Assembly (NCBI GenBank): GCA_927441425.1
Contig: CAKMKG010000018.1
Span: 1 to 64,000 of the forward strand
Source: an uncultured Bacillota bacterium
GTDB taxonomy: Bacteria > Bacillota > Clostridia > Peptostreptococcales > Anaerovoracaceae
Length of the DNA stretch: 64,000 nt
Direction of reading: 5' to 3'
The position numbers and the translations under genes were made by a program. This document shows positions 43,288-52,326 of this stretch, in pieces (within the stretch, counting starts at the first letter, position 1; every line of letters begins with the position of its first letter). The notes below the pieces were generated by a model that was given only the letters and a program-made list of their open reading frames with translations, did not search any database and was not told the origin of the DNA.

Positions 43288-44814
43288 TTACTTTACTCTC
43301 ACATTTGTAATGTCAACCAGTTTGTCGAAAACATCTGTGTTATCATAGGAACCGTTGAATAAGCTTGCTCCTACCCCTGTTGCAAATACCCCTACAGGCA
43401 CGCCTGTATGTGCATAGGAAGTCCAGCCCACACCGGCTTTATTGTTTATGATATGAGTAATGGTAACGGATAATGGATCGTAGGTGCCATAAAGAATCGC
43501 TGTATCTTCGTTCTTTGTCTTTTCTGTCTTCATTGATTCAGCGAAACCATCCTTTAATTTCTTGTATTCACCTGCGGTCATTTCCATCGGATTGTCAGTG
43601 ATCGTCTCATCAGGTGCGATCAGCCCAAAATTATCTGTAATAACAGGCATAACCTCTTCAAAGGTCAATCCATTCGTGTCCTTTTTCTTCATTTCACCAA
43701 TTAACCCGTCAAAGGCTACATAGGACATCTTTTGATTTTCGAGGATATCAAAGGCGGTATCATAACCCGTTGCAGCATATCCAATGCTCATGCCACCTGT
43801 TTCATGGTCAGCCGTTACGATGATTAAGGTTTCATAAGGATGTTTTTTACCAAAATCAATTGCTACCTGGATCGCATCTTCAAATGCAAGAACATCTGTG
43901 ATTACTGATTTTGCGTCATTAGCATGTGCTGCCCAATCTATTTTCCCGGATTCAGCCATTAAGAAGAAGCCGTTTTTATTATCCATTACATCAATACCTT
44001 TTTGAACGAAATCTGCCAGCTGCAAATCCCCTTCATCAGTATCCATTGCATACGGCATTGCACCGCTGTCCTGAAGCTTCGGACTTACCGCATAAACCTT
44101 TCCCGAGTTCTTATTCAGCGCTAATATTTCTTCCTTCGTATCTGCAATCTGATATCCTTTTTCTTCTAAAATTTCATATGCACTCCGCTTATCCTTATCT
44201 TTGTCTGTTGCTTGGCTAATGGAGCCGCCGCCGAAGTAATCAAAACCTGAGTCTGCCATCTGCAGTGCGATATCATAATAGCTGTTTCTTGACACTACGT
44301 GGGAATAATAGGACGCCGGTGTTGCATGATTGATTGTTACATTTGAAATTATGCCGATTTTCATTTTCTTCTGTTCCTTTAGCAGCTCAGTTATTGTCGG
44401 AGCAACAGTAGTCTTATCAACCATCAGGCCAATGGTCCCGCTGTGTGTCTTAACGCCACTTGCAAGGGATGTTGCAGTAGAAGCTGAGTCCGGACAGAAT
44501 GAGGTGGAATCCTGTGTTGTAGCAACTCCAGCTGCTGGGAACTGAGTGAAGTTAAGCTTTTCAGGAGCAACCTCTCCCGAGGTGTTATTCCCCTCATATA
44601 CTTGTGCTGAATTGATTTGCGCATAACCCATACCGTCGCCGATAAACATGAATATGTACTTGGGCGCAACTTTCGAGTTGATTGCCGAGTTAAGTTTCGT
44701 GGACACTTTAATCAGCGATTGCTGGTCATCCTGAAAAGCACTTACGGATGAAAAACCTGCCAGAGTCGTAATTAACAATGCCAAACATAATACATAAGAT
44801 AACGTTTTTTTCAT
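43288..44814 (-). CDS. Secreted alkaline phosphatase
   Basis: A 508-residue exported phosphomonoesterase. Signal peptide ends near SSVSAFQ. FMFIGDGMG is the first metal-ligand Asp; CPDSASTATSLASG contains the phosphorylated Ser (in DSAST); LIIVTADHETGG and the late YAHTGVPVGVFATG complete the zinc and magnesium sites. AAAGGAGG lies upstream. It should liberate phosphate outside the cell. Hexamers of Pho-box type upstream suggest phosphate control. Confidence 0.95.
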   Translation of the reverse strand: MKKTLSYVLCLALLITTLAGFSSVSAFQDDQQSLIKVSTKLNSAINSKVAPKYIFMFIGDGMGYAQINSAQVYEGNNTSGEVAPEKLNFTQFPAAGVATTQDSTSFCPDSASTATSLASGVKTHSGTIGLMVDKTTVAPTITELLKEQKKMKIGIISNVTINHATPASYYSHVVSRNSYYDIALQMADSGFDYFGGGSISQATDKDKDKRSAYEILEEKGYQIADTKEEILALNKNSGKVYAVSPKLQDSGAMPYAMDTDEGDLQLADFVQKGIDVMDNKNGFFLMAESGKIDWAAHANDAKSVITDVLAFEDAIQVAIDFGKKHPYETLIIVTADHETGGMSIGYAATGYDTAFDILENQKMSYVAFDGLIGEMKKKDTNGLTFEEVMPVITDNFGLIAPDETITDNPMEMTAGEYKKLKDGFAESMKTEKTKNEDTAILYGTYDPLSVTITHIINNKAGVGWTSYAHTGVPVGVFATGVGASLFNGSYDNTDVFDKLVDITNVRVK

Positions 44815-44883
44815 TGATGTTCATTCCTCCTTTAATAATTTACTTTAACAAATTGAAATACACACCTGAAACCTTGTGAATGT

Positions 44884-44948
44884 AGTATAGGAGAATATTA
44901 GCATGTCAATGTAAAATAAGAATTAGGGCGTCGTTAAATAAATGTAAA
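44884..44948 (-). promoter_or_regulatory. Possible PhoP-type promoter of the phosphatase gene
   Basis: On the minus strand TTTACA-ttta-TTTAAC (44948-44933) and TTTACATTGACA (44915-44904) are repeated hexamers like Gram-positive Pho boxes, 14 nt before TATACT (44889-44884). A canonical 17-bp spaced -35 is missing, as in activator-dependent promoters. Confidence 0.35.
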
Positions 44949-45004
44949 ATTTTTGTAATAATACTTGAGTTTCATCAGACCTGCAAGGAATGAAAATCAG
45001 AAAT

Positions 45005-45040
45005 TAAAAAACAGACTGCCTCATTCAAGCTGAGGCAGCC
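45005..45040 (-). terminator. Terminator of the DUF4489 gene
   Basis: CTGCCTCA and TGAGGCAG around a 7-nt loop; TCTGTTTTTTAA follows on the minus strand. Confidence 0.8.
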
Positions 45041-45112
45041 CTATCTATTTTTACCTTAAAGACTTATTTAAGTTTCATGGTATTATCAACAAATACCGAA
45101 TCTCTTTTATTC

Positions 45113-45637
45113 TTAACAGCAACCAGTTGTCTGACACGTAGCAATTGCACCAAGCGTTGCGTTATTTATAGTCAGAACACCTACTGTTATAGCATTTACT
45201 GTTACAACTACCGTATAGGTACAGCAGTCGTTAAAGCAACTATCACAGTCACAGATGAAGAAGGAGAATGTAGAAGATTCTGTAATTGCGACAAGCTCCG
45301 TATAGCTAAACGCAGGACCAACAGGAACTGGGGTAAATTGGTTCACACATTGTTTGAATACTTGGAAGCTAATAGAACCGGTAAAGGCTGTAGCAACGAT
45401 GTTGCTTGTAAATTCAATCTTAGCACTTGGATTGCATAAACAAGCTGTATTAAGCGTTAAAGAAGTCGGGGTAAAAGATGTTCCTACGATGGTAGCGGTT
45501 GGTATTGTAACCGCACCGGGAGTACTGCATTTAATAATTGTTGGGCATAGGTCTTCCTTCTTTTCTCTTTTCGCTTTTTTCTCTCTTCCACAAGAATCAC
45601 ATTCATCATCGTGATAATATCTTGAATTGGAATTCAT
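45113..45637 (-). CDS. DUF4489 domain protein, likely spore or cell surface
   Basis: A 174-residue cysteine-rich protein. A charged N-terminal tail with HDDECDSCGREKK precedes a Thr/Val-rich beta domain: CPTIIKCSTP, LNTACLCNPSAKIEFTSNIVA, FICDCDSCFNDCCTYTVVVTV, closing ATLGAIATC. This matches DUF4489, found in spore-forming Clostridia. There is no signal peptide, as is usual for spore coat or exosporium proteins assembled from the mother cell; the location is inferred. Confidence 0.85.
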   Translation of the reverse strand: MNSNSRYYHDDECDSCGREKKAKREKKEDLCPTIIKCSTPGAVTIPTATIVGTSFTPTSLTLNTACLCNPSAKIEFTSNIVATAFTGSISFQVFKQCVNQFTPVPVGPAFSYTELVAITESSTFSFFICDCDSCFNDCCTYTVVVTVNAITVGVLTINNATLGAIATCQTTGCC

Positions 45638-45769
45638 AATGAAAACCTCCTAAAAATTTTATTATAAATTATCTAATGAAAGATAATCTAAGTACAGTAT
45701 TGGATAGAAAGTGCGTCTACTATAACATATGCAATTCAAGGGAAAAGGTGATTGGATGGACGATTGCTT

Positions 45770-46612
45770 CTATTTATCCGCTTCATCACTAAAATATTCA
45801 ATTTCCATTTCATCTTCCAATTCTTCATCCGTCGTATATCCATCTCGAAGACATCTGTCATTGTCGAAATAGTCGGGGAACAAAGGCCGCAGGTTTTGAT
45901 CCGGATAAAATTTAGGGATCGGCGCATTGTTGAATCTGTCACAAGGGTTGTCATCCGGCTCTTCCTGACATGGTTCATCAGGAACCGGGCAGTAGCCATA
46001 AGACGGTACCAGAAGCTGGACGAGCAGTTCACTCTTTACAGTCAAGAAGTACCCCAGCGTGATATCCAGATAACAATTATCATCATCCTCTACCAAATCA
46101 CCATCCAGCGCTTCTGCAACCATTTCAATTTTTATAATATTTCCACCGGAATCTTTTGCGTTCTTATTTGTCACAAAGTTGCCTGAGAATTGAGCGATTG
46201 AATCAGGACAGTAGAATTTCCCAATTACATCGGTTCTATCAATTTCATAGAACTCGCTTTGGTTTACCCCCTCTTCATCAATATAATCCGCATAGAAGGA
46301 TATCCTGTAATGAAGAATTATTTTTTTGAAGTTGGGTTTTCTCTTGATTGCAATTTTATCCATTGAAAGCAGTGTTACATCAAAGTCTCTGCTGCGGAGG
46401 TATCTCCTGGGATTCTCAAGCGGATCGCTCCTTAATTCACAATCTGTAGTAAGTGTGTCCGGCCCTTTACAATATACTAGACATCTCTTAATTAGACATT
46501 GATCAAATATTTTAGGAACTTCGATGCAAACCAATTCATATGGATCAGGTAAAAGTCCCTGTTTATTTACAAGGCCTGGACGTGGTATAAATTTTTTGAA
46601 ATCAATAGACAT
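45770..46612 (-). CDS. Possible spore-surface protein, unrecognised
   Basis: A 280-residue protein without signal peptide. Near residue 30 it has VPKIFDQCLIKRCLVYC, a phrase seen in clostridial spore-associated proteins; a beta-rich middle and a very acidic, proline- and cysteine-containing tail follow (PVPDEPCQEEPDDNPC, EELEDEMEIE). AAAGGAGG lies before the ATG. It runs in the same direction as the DUF4489 gene 130 bp downstream. A coat or exosporium role is inferred from neighbours and composition only. Confidence 0.65.
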   Translation of the reverse strand: MSIDFKKFIPRPGLVNKQGLLPDPYELVCIEVPKIFDQCLIKRCLVYCKGPDTLTTDCELRSDPLENPRRYLRSRDFDVTLLSMDKIAIKRKPNFKKIILHYRISFYADYIDEEGVNQSEFYEIDRTDVIGKFYCPDSIAQFSGNFVTNKNAKDSGGNIIKIEMVAEALDGDLVEDDDNCYLDITLGYFLTVKSELLVQLLVPSYGYCPVPDEPCQEEPDDNPCDRFNNAPIPKFYPDQNLRPLFPDYFDNDRCLRDGYTTDEELEDEMEIEYFSDEADK

Positions 46613-46841
46613 AAATTTTCCTCCTTTTAAAAGGTTATGATTTTATGAAATTATGAAATACACATCACTGTATTATTAAAATTTTTCGTGGTTTCTCAGA
46701 AGCCTATGGGTTCACCCTAACATAATGCTGCCGAGTTTATTGTTATACTCTATGATATGTGAGAGCATAAAAGAGGTGACAACATATCATTTGAATAATG
46801 CACAATTATTGGGAATATAATTGCAGGAAGGAGGTGTGGGT

Positions 46842-48344
46842 ATGAATCATTTATATTCGTGGATATATGTAGATTATGAAAATAATATATGGAAGTTTTC
46901 CCAAAATAATAATAGCGAATTATGTTATAAAATTATGTACGGAGAAGGGAAATGGACGAAGGAAAGTCTAATCGATAAGGACATCGTAGGATTTGCCGTA
47001 AATGTTGAGGAAGATGGGAAAATCCATATCGTATACAGCTGTACCAATGGACAAATAAAATATTGCACCTTGAAAGACAATCAGTGGATCGGCAGAATCC
47101 TTTATCTGATGGATAGCGATAAGTTTGAGATTCGTAACTTAAAGGTAGAAATCATTAACGATGAGATGCATATCTTCTATTTGCTGATCGAGATAAACAG
47201 CAGTAATCATGGCGTGTTGGTACATAGTATATGGAATGGAAAAGAAACGAAGACTTCTAAGCTCCTGGATATCAATTTAATCCCTGATGTAAAGGAAAAT
47301 TATATCGCAGCAGTTGACAAGGAAAACAATATCGACGTGCTTTTTATTACAGAAGAAGAGAAGGATATCACGCTGAACTACTGCAGCTATAAAAATCGCA
47401 GGTGGACCCTTGTGAAAAGGCTGTATAGTATTCAAGGCCGGGATATCGGATTTGAAATGCTGAATGATCAGCCGTATATCCATATCTTAAACAAGCACAT
47501 GGAAGGCGCCAACTTTTATCTGGATCATGTTCGCGTAGAGATGAAGGGGGATATCCAAAAGTTCAGAATACATGAAAGTCGGCAGGAGCTGATGGAACCT
47601 CTTTTATTCAAACAAGGCGAGAAGCTATGCGCATGCTGGCTGGAAGAAAATAAGATATTCTATTCATTTTTTGAGGAGGATCATTGGAGCAGGCCAACCT
47701 ACTTTAATCGAAATAATGAGTATCGGGTGAAGCGATATCATTTTTATATTGTCAGCGATCATGATGCGCCAATCAGCGAGCGAGAAATTTATGGAACGGG
47801 GGATATGAACCTAGATTTGTTTTTCCCAAGCGAATTTTCGCAAGAGGGGAAGGAATTGCTAAAAGGGGCGGCAAATCAAGAAAAAGGGATCCAGCATTAC
47901 GCCAATCAAATTGATGTGCCTCAAAAGGTAGAAGCGCTTCAGAATTTAAAGCTGCGATTATATCGAGTGAAGGCGGAAAATAAAAAGTTAAAAAATATAG
48001 TTGCTTCTGCCACTATGCAATTGCAAAAGAAGCAAGGTCTAATCGATGCACAGAAGGAAAAGATTTCTAAGATCTTAGAGCAAAAACAGAATACGGATGA
48101 GAATTGTGATATGTTCATCGAATTGCAACAACAAATGCAAAAAAAGCTGGAATATGTGAATCGTCGTTTATTAGAGGAGAAAAATCACAAGGCAGCTCTT
48201 GACAATAAATTGAAAGAATCTGAAGAAGAAAAGGCTGTGATCAGACAGCAGGTTGAGAGGATGACGGAAGAAAGAAATATTCTAAAAAAACAACTCGAGT
48301 CTGAAAAGAATAAATCCTTTGTGGAACGGCTCCTGAAGGGCTAG
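46842..48344 (+). CDS. Beta-propeller-like protein with a C-terminal coiled coil
   Basis: A 500-residue protein. Residues 1-310 contain repeating WIYVDYENNIWKF, VNVEEDGKIHIVYS and VDKENNIDVLFI-type strands that suggest a beta-propeller. Residues 365-490 are a long Lys/Glu/Gln-rich coiled coil. No signal peptide or catalytic motif is evident. AAGGAGGTG precedes ATG 46842. It diverges from the putative spore-surface gene, which hints at a structural spore or envelope role; nothing more specific can be supported. Confidence 0.7.
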   Translation: MNHLYSWIYVDYENNIWKFSQNNNSELCYKIMYGEGKWTKESLIDKDIVGFAVNVEEDGKIHIVYSCTNGQIKYCTLKDNQWIGRILYLMDSDKFEIRNLKVEIINDEMHIFYLLIEINSSNHGVLVHSIWNGKETKTSKLLDINLIPDVKENYIAAVDKENNIDVLFITEEEKDITLNYCSYKNRRWTLVKRLYSIQGRDIGFEMLNDQPYIHILNKHMEGANFYLDHVRVEMKGDIQKFRIHESRQELMEPLLFKQGEKLCACWLEENKIFYSFFEEDHWSRPTYFNRNNEYRVKRYHFYIVSDHDAPISEREIYGTGDMNLDLFFPSEFSQEGKELLKGAANQEKGIQHYANQIDVPQKVEALQNLKLRLYRVKAENKKLKNIVASATMQLQKKQGLIDAQKEKISKILEQKQNTDENCDMFIELQQQMQKKLEYVNRRLLEEKNHKAALDNKLKESEEEKAVIRQQVERMTEERNILKKQLESEKNKSFVERLLKG

Positions 48345-48410
48345 ATTTTATTGGCTTCGATCCATGTTTTATGCTAAAATTTAACTAACATAATCGAAGT
48401 GGGTGATGAA

Positions 48411-49310
48411 ATGAACAAAGGAGAGTCGAAACGAATCAAAACCGAAAAACAAGCCTTAATGGTTTCCATGTATGGCTCTTTATTCTTTGTAATTGCAGAA
48501 AGTATCATGGCCATCGCATCTTCCTCACAGTCCATCCTGCTGGATGCTGTGTATGGTTCGGCAGATCTGCTGATGGTCGTCATATCGATTTGGATCATTC
48601 CATTGCTGTATCGTCCGACTACCGAAAAGCATCCCTTCGGATTTTCCCAAGTGGAATCGATTTTTATCGTCATCAAAGGCTCCATGCTGACGGCAGTCAC
48701 TGTGGGCCTCATGCTAGCCAATATTCAAATTATCCTGCGCGGCGGAAATCGTCTGAACTTCACAAGCGTAGCGATCTTTGAAGTTGCAGCGGCCATCATC
48801 AGTCTCGGAATCTTGTTCTCGATGATCCGGTTAAACAAAAGTTTGAATTCTCCCATGGTCAAAACAGAAATTAGCGCATGGATCATCGACAGCGTCGCCA
48901 GCATAGGTCTAGCCATCGCTTTCATTCTTCCTGCAATCATTCATACTGACTGGATGACAGATTTCGAACCATATCTCGATCAGACCATAGCCATCGTACT
49001 TGCCGCCACCATATTGCCGATCCCCATCAAAACAGTCCTTCATGGGCTAAGAGACATCTTCCTGCTGGCTCCGGAGGAAGAAACGGTAAGCAGGATCAAG
49101 GAGATTGGGCAAGGCGTATTGGAACGGTATCTTACCGGGCAAGCTGTATATGACATTATCAAAACCGGTCGAAAATTATGGATCAGCATCTACTTCACAA
49201 GTCAGAACGATATGATTTCCATTTCTGAAATCAAGCAGGCACAGAAAGAACTGGAAATGGAGCTGAAAAAAGAATTTCCGGATTTATATGTTGAGTTGAT
49301 TCCTGAATAA
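48411..49310 (+). CDS. Cation diffusion facilitator family transporter
   Basis: A 299-residue metal exporter (Zn/Mn/Fe type). Six helices with LLDAVYGSADLLM in helix II and SAWIIDSVASIG in helix V (the HxxxD-type site reads D-xxx-S here for both pairs) and a C-terminal cytoplasmic domain. The departures from the classical HD-HD zinc site suggest a different metal or altered selectivity. GGGTGA precedes ATG 48411. Confidence 0.85.
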   Translation: MNKGESKRIKTEKQALMVSMYGSLFFVIAESIMAIASSSQSILLDAVYGSADLLMVVISIWIIPLLYRPTTEKHPFGFSQVESIFIVIKGSMLTAVTVGLMLANIQIILRGGNRLNFTSVAIFEVAAAIISLGILFSMIRLNKSLNSPMVKTEISAWIIDSVASIGLAIAFILPAIIHTDWMTDFEPYLDQTIAIVLAATILPIPIKTVLHGLRDIFLLAPEEETVSRIKEIGQGVLERYLTGQAVYDIIKTGRKLWISIYFTSQNDMISISEIKQAQKELEMELKKEFPDLYVELIPE

Positions 49311-49449
49311 CATCTTTCATTGTGTTTGCTCACAACCCGCTTTGTAACCTGTTCATTAAATGATAAAGAAGGGCGACCGTGGAACAGAAATGCACGTTTC
49401 CTGCAGCCCCCGGTCAGCCCATAAACCATCCGCCAGAGATATACGTATA

Positions 49450-51105
49450 TTAATCTAGATTCTTAGGTTCAAGTTTTGATCCAAGAAGAGCCAAAAGAAT
49501 ACCGGTTGCGGCACACGCGACCGAACCAATTTTTATGCATGTTAAAACAGTTGCAAATACAGCGCTTCCTGTGCTTTCAAACATCCCTTCGAAATAATCT
49601 CCGCCGCTCCATCCCGCTTCATACCACGGAAGGAAAAAGACACCGACGATGCCTACCACCGCCAGTAACAGAAACAAAAATGACATGCGTTTCAAATCAC
49701 CGTCTGCTAGTCCGGTTTTGTTATTTACCGGAAATCTTACCGCATCTTTTTGGGCGAGTCCGCCATACTTTCTTTTCCAGATTATGTAGAGAACAGGTCC
49801 TGAAACGAGACCTGCCATCCCACCGAGAAAGTAATCCGATCCATTGATCATAAATGAGATAAACGCAACTATAATCGGCACGATACAAAGTAGACATAAA
49901 AACCCATAGCTCCCGGGTATTTTGAACCGATACTCTTCGGCCGGTATCTTCTTTCTCAGGATCATGGCTGAAATAAATACCATGACATAGGAGGAAGCCA
50001 GCAAGAACACATCCAGTACGATTACCACACCAAAAGGAACCATACATAAAATCAGGTTCACTATGGCTACGGATAAAACGGCCACATAAGGAACACCATG
50101 TTTCCTGTCACATTTAACCAATAGAGACGGTGCCAGATGGTCGTCTGCGAGCACAAAGAAGCCTCTTGAACCCGATGCAACATATGTATTATAAATAGAG
50201 CACTGCGCCAATATGGACACGATCACAAATATGACACCAAAGGCCGGTCCCCAAAAGGTGGTTACCACAGTTGCATATCCGATGCCTCCGTCGGGCGCCC
50301 ATTCTTCCCATCGGCCCATGGAGCCTAATCCCGCAATCGTCGGCAGAATATAAACGGCCATAATCAGCGGAACCGTGATCAGAGTTCCTTTCGGGATCAC
50401 CTGCGGGTTCTTTATCTCTCCCGCAAGAGTCGACATAGACTCATAACCCGAATACATCCACATACCGATTGAAATCCCCGAACCGATGTAGAAAATCCAG
50501 TCCACCATGCCCGTTACAGGCTCCGGCGTAAACGGGCCGATTGCCCCGGTCCAGTTCGCGAAGCCGCAAACAGCAACCATAGCAAAGGCTAGAATTACCA
50601 AAACAGACAATATCGTGCTCACAATACCAACATCCTTGACTCCGCGTATGTTAATATAGGTAAAGATCAGAATCATAACCAGCTTTACGATAAACTCTTC
50701 CGTCCTTGACAGATCCCATTCCGCAGCTGCATATCCTCCTGCAAGGATCACGTAAAGCGTGTTGTCAATATAGATGGATATCGTTCTCCACCAGCCCGCC
50801 TGAAATCCCCAGAATTCTCCGAGCGCTTCCTGCACCCATTTGTAATAACCTCCCTCCTGTGGCCTTACGGAGCCTAATTCCGAAGCGACCAAACCAAAGG
50901 GCAAGCCCCAGACAAAAGGCAGTACAATAAGCATGACTATCGACAAACCGGGACCCACCGAAGGGATCATTTCTTCGATGCCATAGGCACCCGCTGCCAC
51001 CAAGCAAAAGATCATAAATACGACTGTGGAAACCTTAATATCATGTTTCTTAAGCCCATGGTCTTCGATGGACACGGCAAGTGTGGGTTTTTCCATATCA
51101 TTCAT
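49450..51105 (-). CDS. APC-superfamily amino acid permease
   Basis: A 551-residue transporter with 12 to 14 helices. FCLVAAGAYGIEEMIPSVGPG near the N-terminus is the substrate-binding GxxG-type loop of amino-acid/polyamine antiporters, and EGGYYKWVQEALG, YSGYESMSTLAGEIKNP are family motifs. AAGGAG lies before ATG 51105. A large inverted repeat (51126-51189) separates it from the LuxR-type gene upstream. With the D-amino-acid deacylase it probably serves amino-acid use. Confidence 0.9.
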   Translation of the reverse strand: MNDMEKPTLAVSIEDHGLKKHDIKVSTVVFMIFCLVAAGAYGIEEMIPSVGPGLSIVMLIVLPFVWGLPFGLVASELGSVRPQEGGYYKWVQEALGEFWGFQAGWWRTISIYIDNTLYVILAGGYAAAEWDLSRTEEFIVKLVMILIFTYINIRGVKDVGIVSTILSVLVILAFAMVAVCGFANWTGAIGPFTPEPVTGMVDWIFYIGSGISIGMWMYSGYESMSTLAGEIKNPQVIPKGTLITVPLIMAVYILPTIAGLGSMGRWEEWAPDGGIGYATVVTTFWGPAFGVIFVIVSILAQCSIYNTYVASGSRGFFVLADDHLAPSLLVKCDRKHGVPYVAVLSVAIVNLILCMVPFGVVIVLDVFLLASSYVMVFISAMILRKKIPAEEYRFKIPGSYGFLCLLCIVPIIVAFISFMINGSDYFLGGMAGLVSGPVLYIIWKRKYGGLAQKDAVRFPVNNKTGLADGDLKRMSFLFLLLAVVGIVGVFFLPWYEAGWSGGDYFEGMFESTGSAVFATVLTCIKIGSVACAATGILLALLGSKLEPKNLD

Positions 51106-51125
51106 TCTGATTTCTCCTTCCAAGC

Positions 51126-51189
51126 ATATACATAAAAACTTCCTTATAATAACAGATTGATGTTACTACAAGAAAGTTTTTATGTATAT
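51126..51189. promoter_or_regulatory. 16-bp perfect inverted repeat between luxR-type and permease genes
   Basis: ATATACATAAAAACTT (51126-51141) is matched by AAGTTTTTATGTATAT (51174-51189) with 32 bp between, which hold a further TAACA/TGTTA pair. It lies 21 bp before the permease start. It has no T-tract in the direction of transcription, so an operator or RNA control element is more likely than a terminator. Confidence 0.5.
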
Positions 51190-51201
51190 TACCCGAACGG
51201 G

Positions 51202-52200
51202 TCACCTCTGGGAATTAATCATATGGATCAGTTCGATTCTCGTGCTCACATCCAATTTCTCAAAGATATGATGCATATGTCGTTTGGCGGTGTTGAATGA
51301 TATGTTCAGTTTTTCGGCAATGTCGGGATTGGTGTATCCGCTGTATGCCAAAAGCAGTATCTCGCGTTCTCTTTCCGTCAGGTGATGGTTTTCTGCAATT
51401 TGATCGATCACTGTGGACAGATCCCCTTCGGACTCACTTTTCACAACCCTGCTGCCTATGGAGAACAAGGGACTAAAATCCGTTTTATAAATGAAGATAA
51501 TTGTAACCAGGTTCAATGCGATCAGCAGGATTCCGGTCGGATCAAACGTTTTGCCCCCCCACGCTGAATCAGGGTACACGCCATAGATATAGTTTATACT
51601 GAACACCAGTCCGGTTATCTTGAATAGAACCAATAAAACGGTAATCAGTATAACAAATCCACGGCTCCCGGACTCCGCTAATTCCTTGATCCCCTCTACC
51701 AAGTATATCATAATAAATATTATAGCAACTGCCGCGAAGAACACATGCCCGCTTATTGCGATATACCGGGTCTGCGAATCTGCTATATAATACTGCGCAT
51801 CAAGAAGAAACACCGCCATTCCGCATTCAGCGAATAAATCAATCGCAAAGATCACTTTTGTCCAGAAGTATAATTTTTTCAGTTTTTCTTTTCCGATATA
51901 ATGATACACCAGATTAATCCAAGAGAAGATAAACCCAATTGTAATACCATAGTCAAAGGCCCTTCCCACAAACCCGAGCTCATCTACCTTCAATATCACT
52001 TCTCTGTAATAGAAAGAGAAAAAAGAAGCGCCTACAAGGAAGCTGAGAAACATGAAGTTTCGCATTGCTTGATACGTTTTCGCCTTTTTAAAGTCGCCGT
52101 GTATCAAGCACATCATGATCAGCGCCAAACCGCTGATGCCTAAAAAGATCGCCACCATATACTCAAAAAACAATACTTGCCCGAACACAGTTACCCTCAC
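51202..52200 (-). CDS. Membrane-bound LuxR-family regulator
   Basis: A 332-residue protein with seven predicted membrane helices (about residues 10-245) joined to a LuxR-type helix-turn-helix (HLTEREREILLLAYSGYTNPDIAEKLNISFNTAKRHMHHIFEKL, in pieces near 272-315). It would sense a signal in the membrane and bind DNA directly. It sits between the antiporter and permease genes, its likely targets. No ribosome site of note was seen before the start. Confidence 0.88.
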   Translation of the reverse strand: MRVTVFGQVLFFEYMVAIFLGISGLALIMMCLIHGDFKKAKTYQAMRNFMFLSFLVGASFFSFYYREVILKVDELGFVGRAFDYGITIGFIFSWINLVYHYIGKEKLKKLYFWTKVIFAIDLFAECGMAVFLLDAQYYIADSQTRYIAISGHVFFAAVAIIFIMIYLVEGIKELAESGSRGFVILITVLLVLFKITGLVFSINYIYGVYPDSAWGGKTFDPTGILLIALNLVTIIFIYKTDFSPLFSIGSRVVKSESEGDLSTVIDQIAENHHLTEREREILLLAYSGYTNPDIAEKLNISFNTAKRHMHHIFEKLDVSTRIELIHMINSQR

Positions 52201-52213
52201 TTTACGGTCATAT

Positions 52214-52247
52214 TAAAAACGGGCAATACTTATTCAAGCATCGCCCG
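52214..52247 (-). terminator. Terminator after the NhaC-type antiporter gene
   Basis: CGGGC...GCCCG with a wobble-paired inner stem; on the minus strand TTTTTAAT follows. Confidence 0.7.
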
Positions 52248-52326
52248 ACAGTTTTTAACTATAATTTTATTACTTATAGTTTACGTCCGAAATTTTAATA
52301 ATTCAAGCTATTTTTTATTGCTTCCT

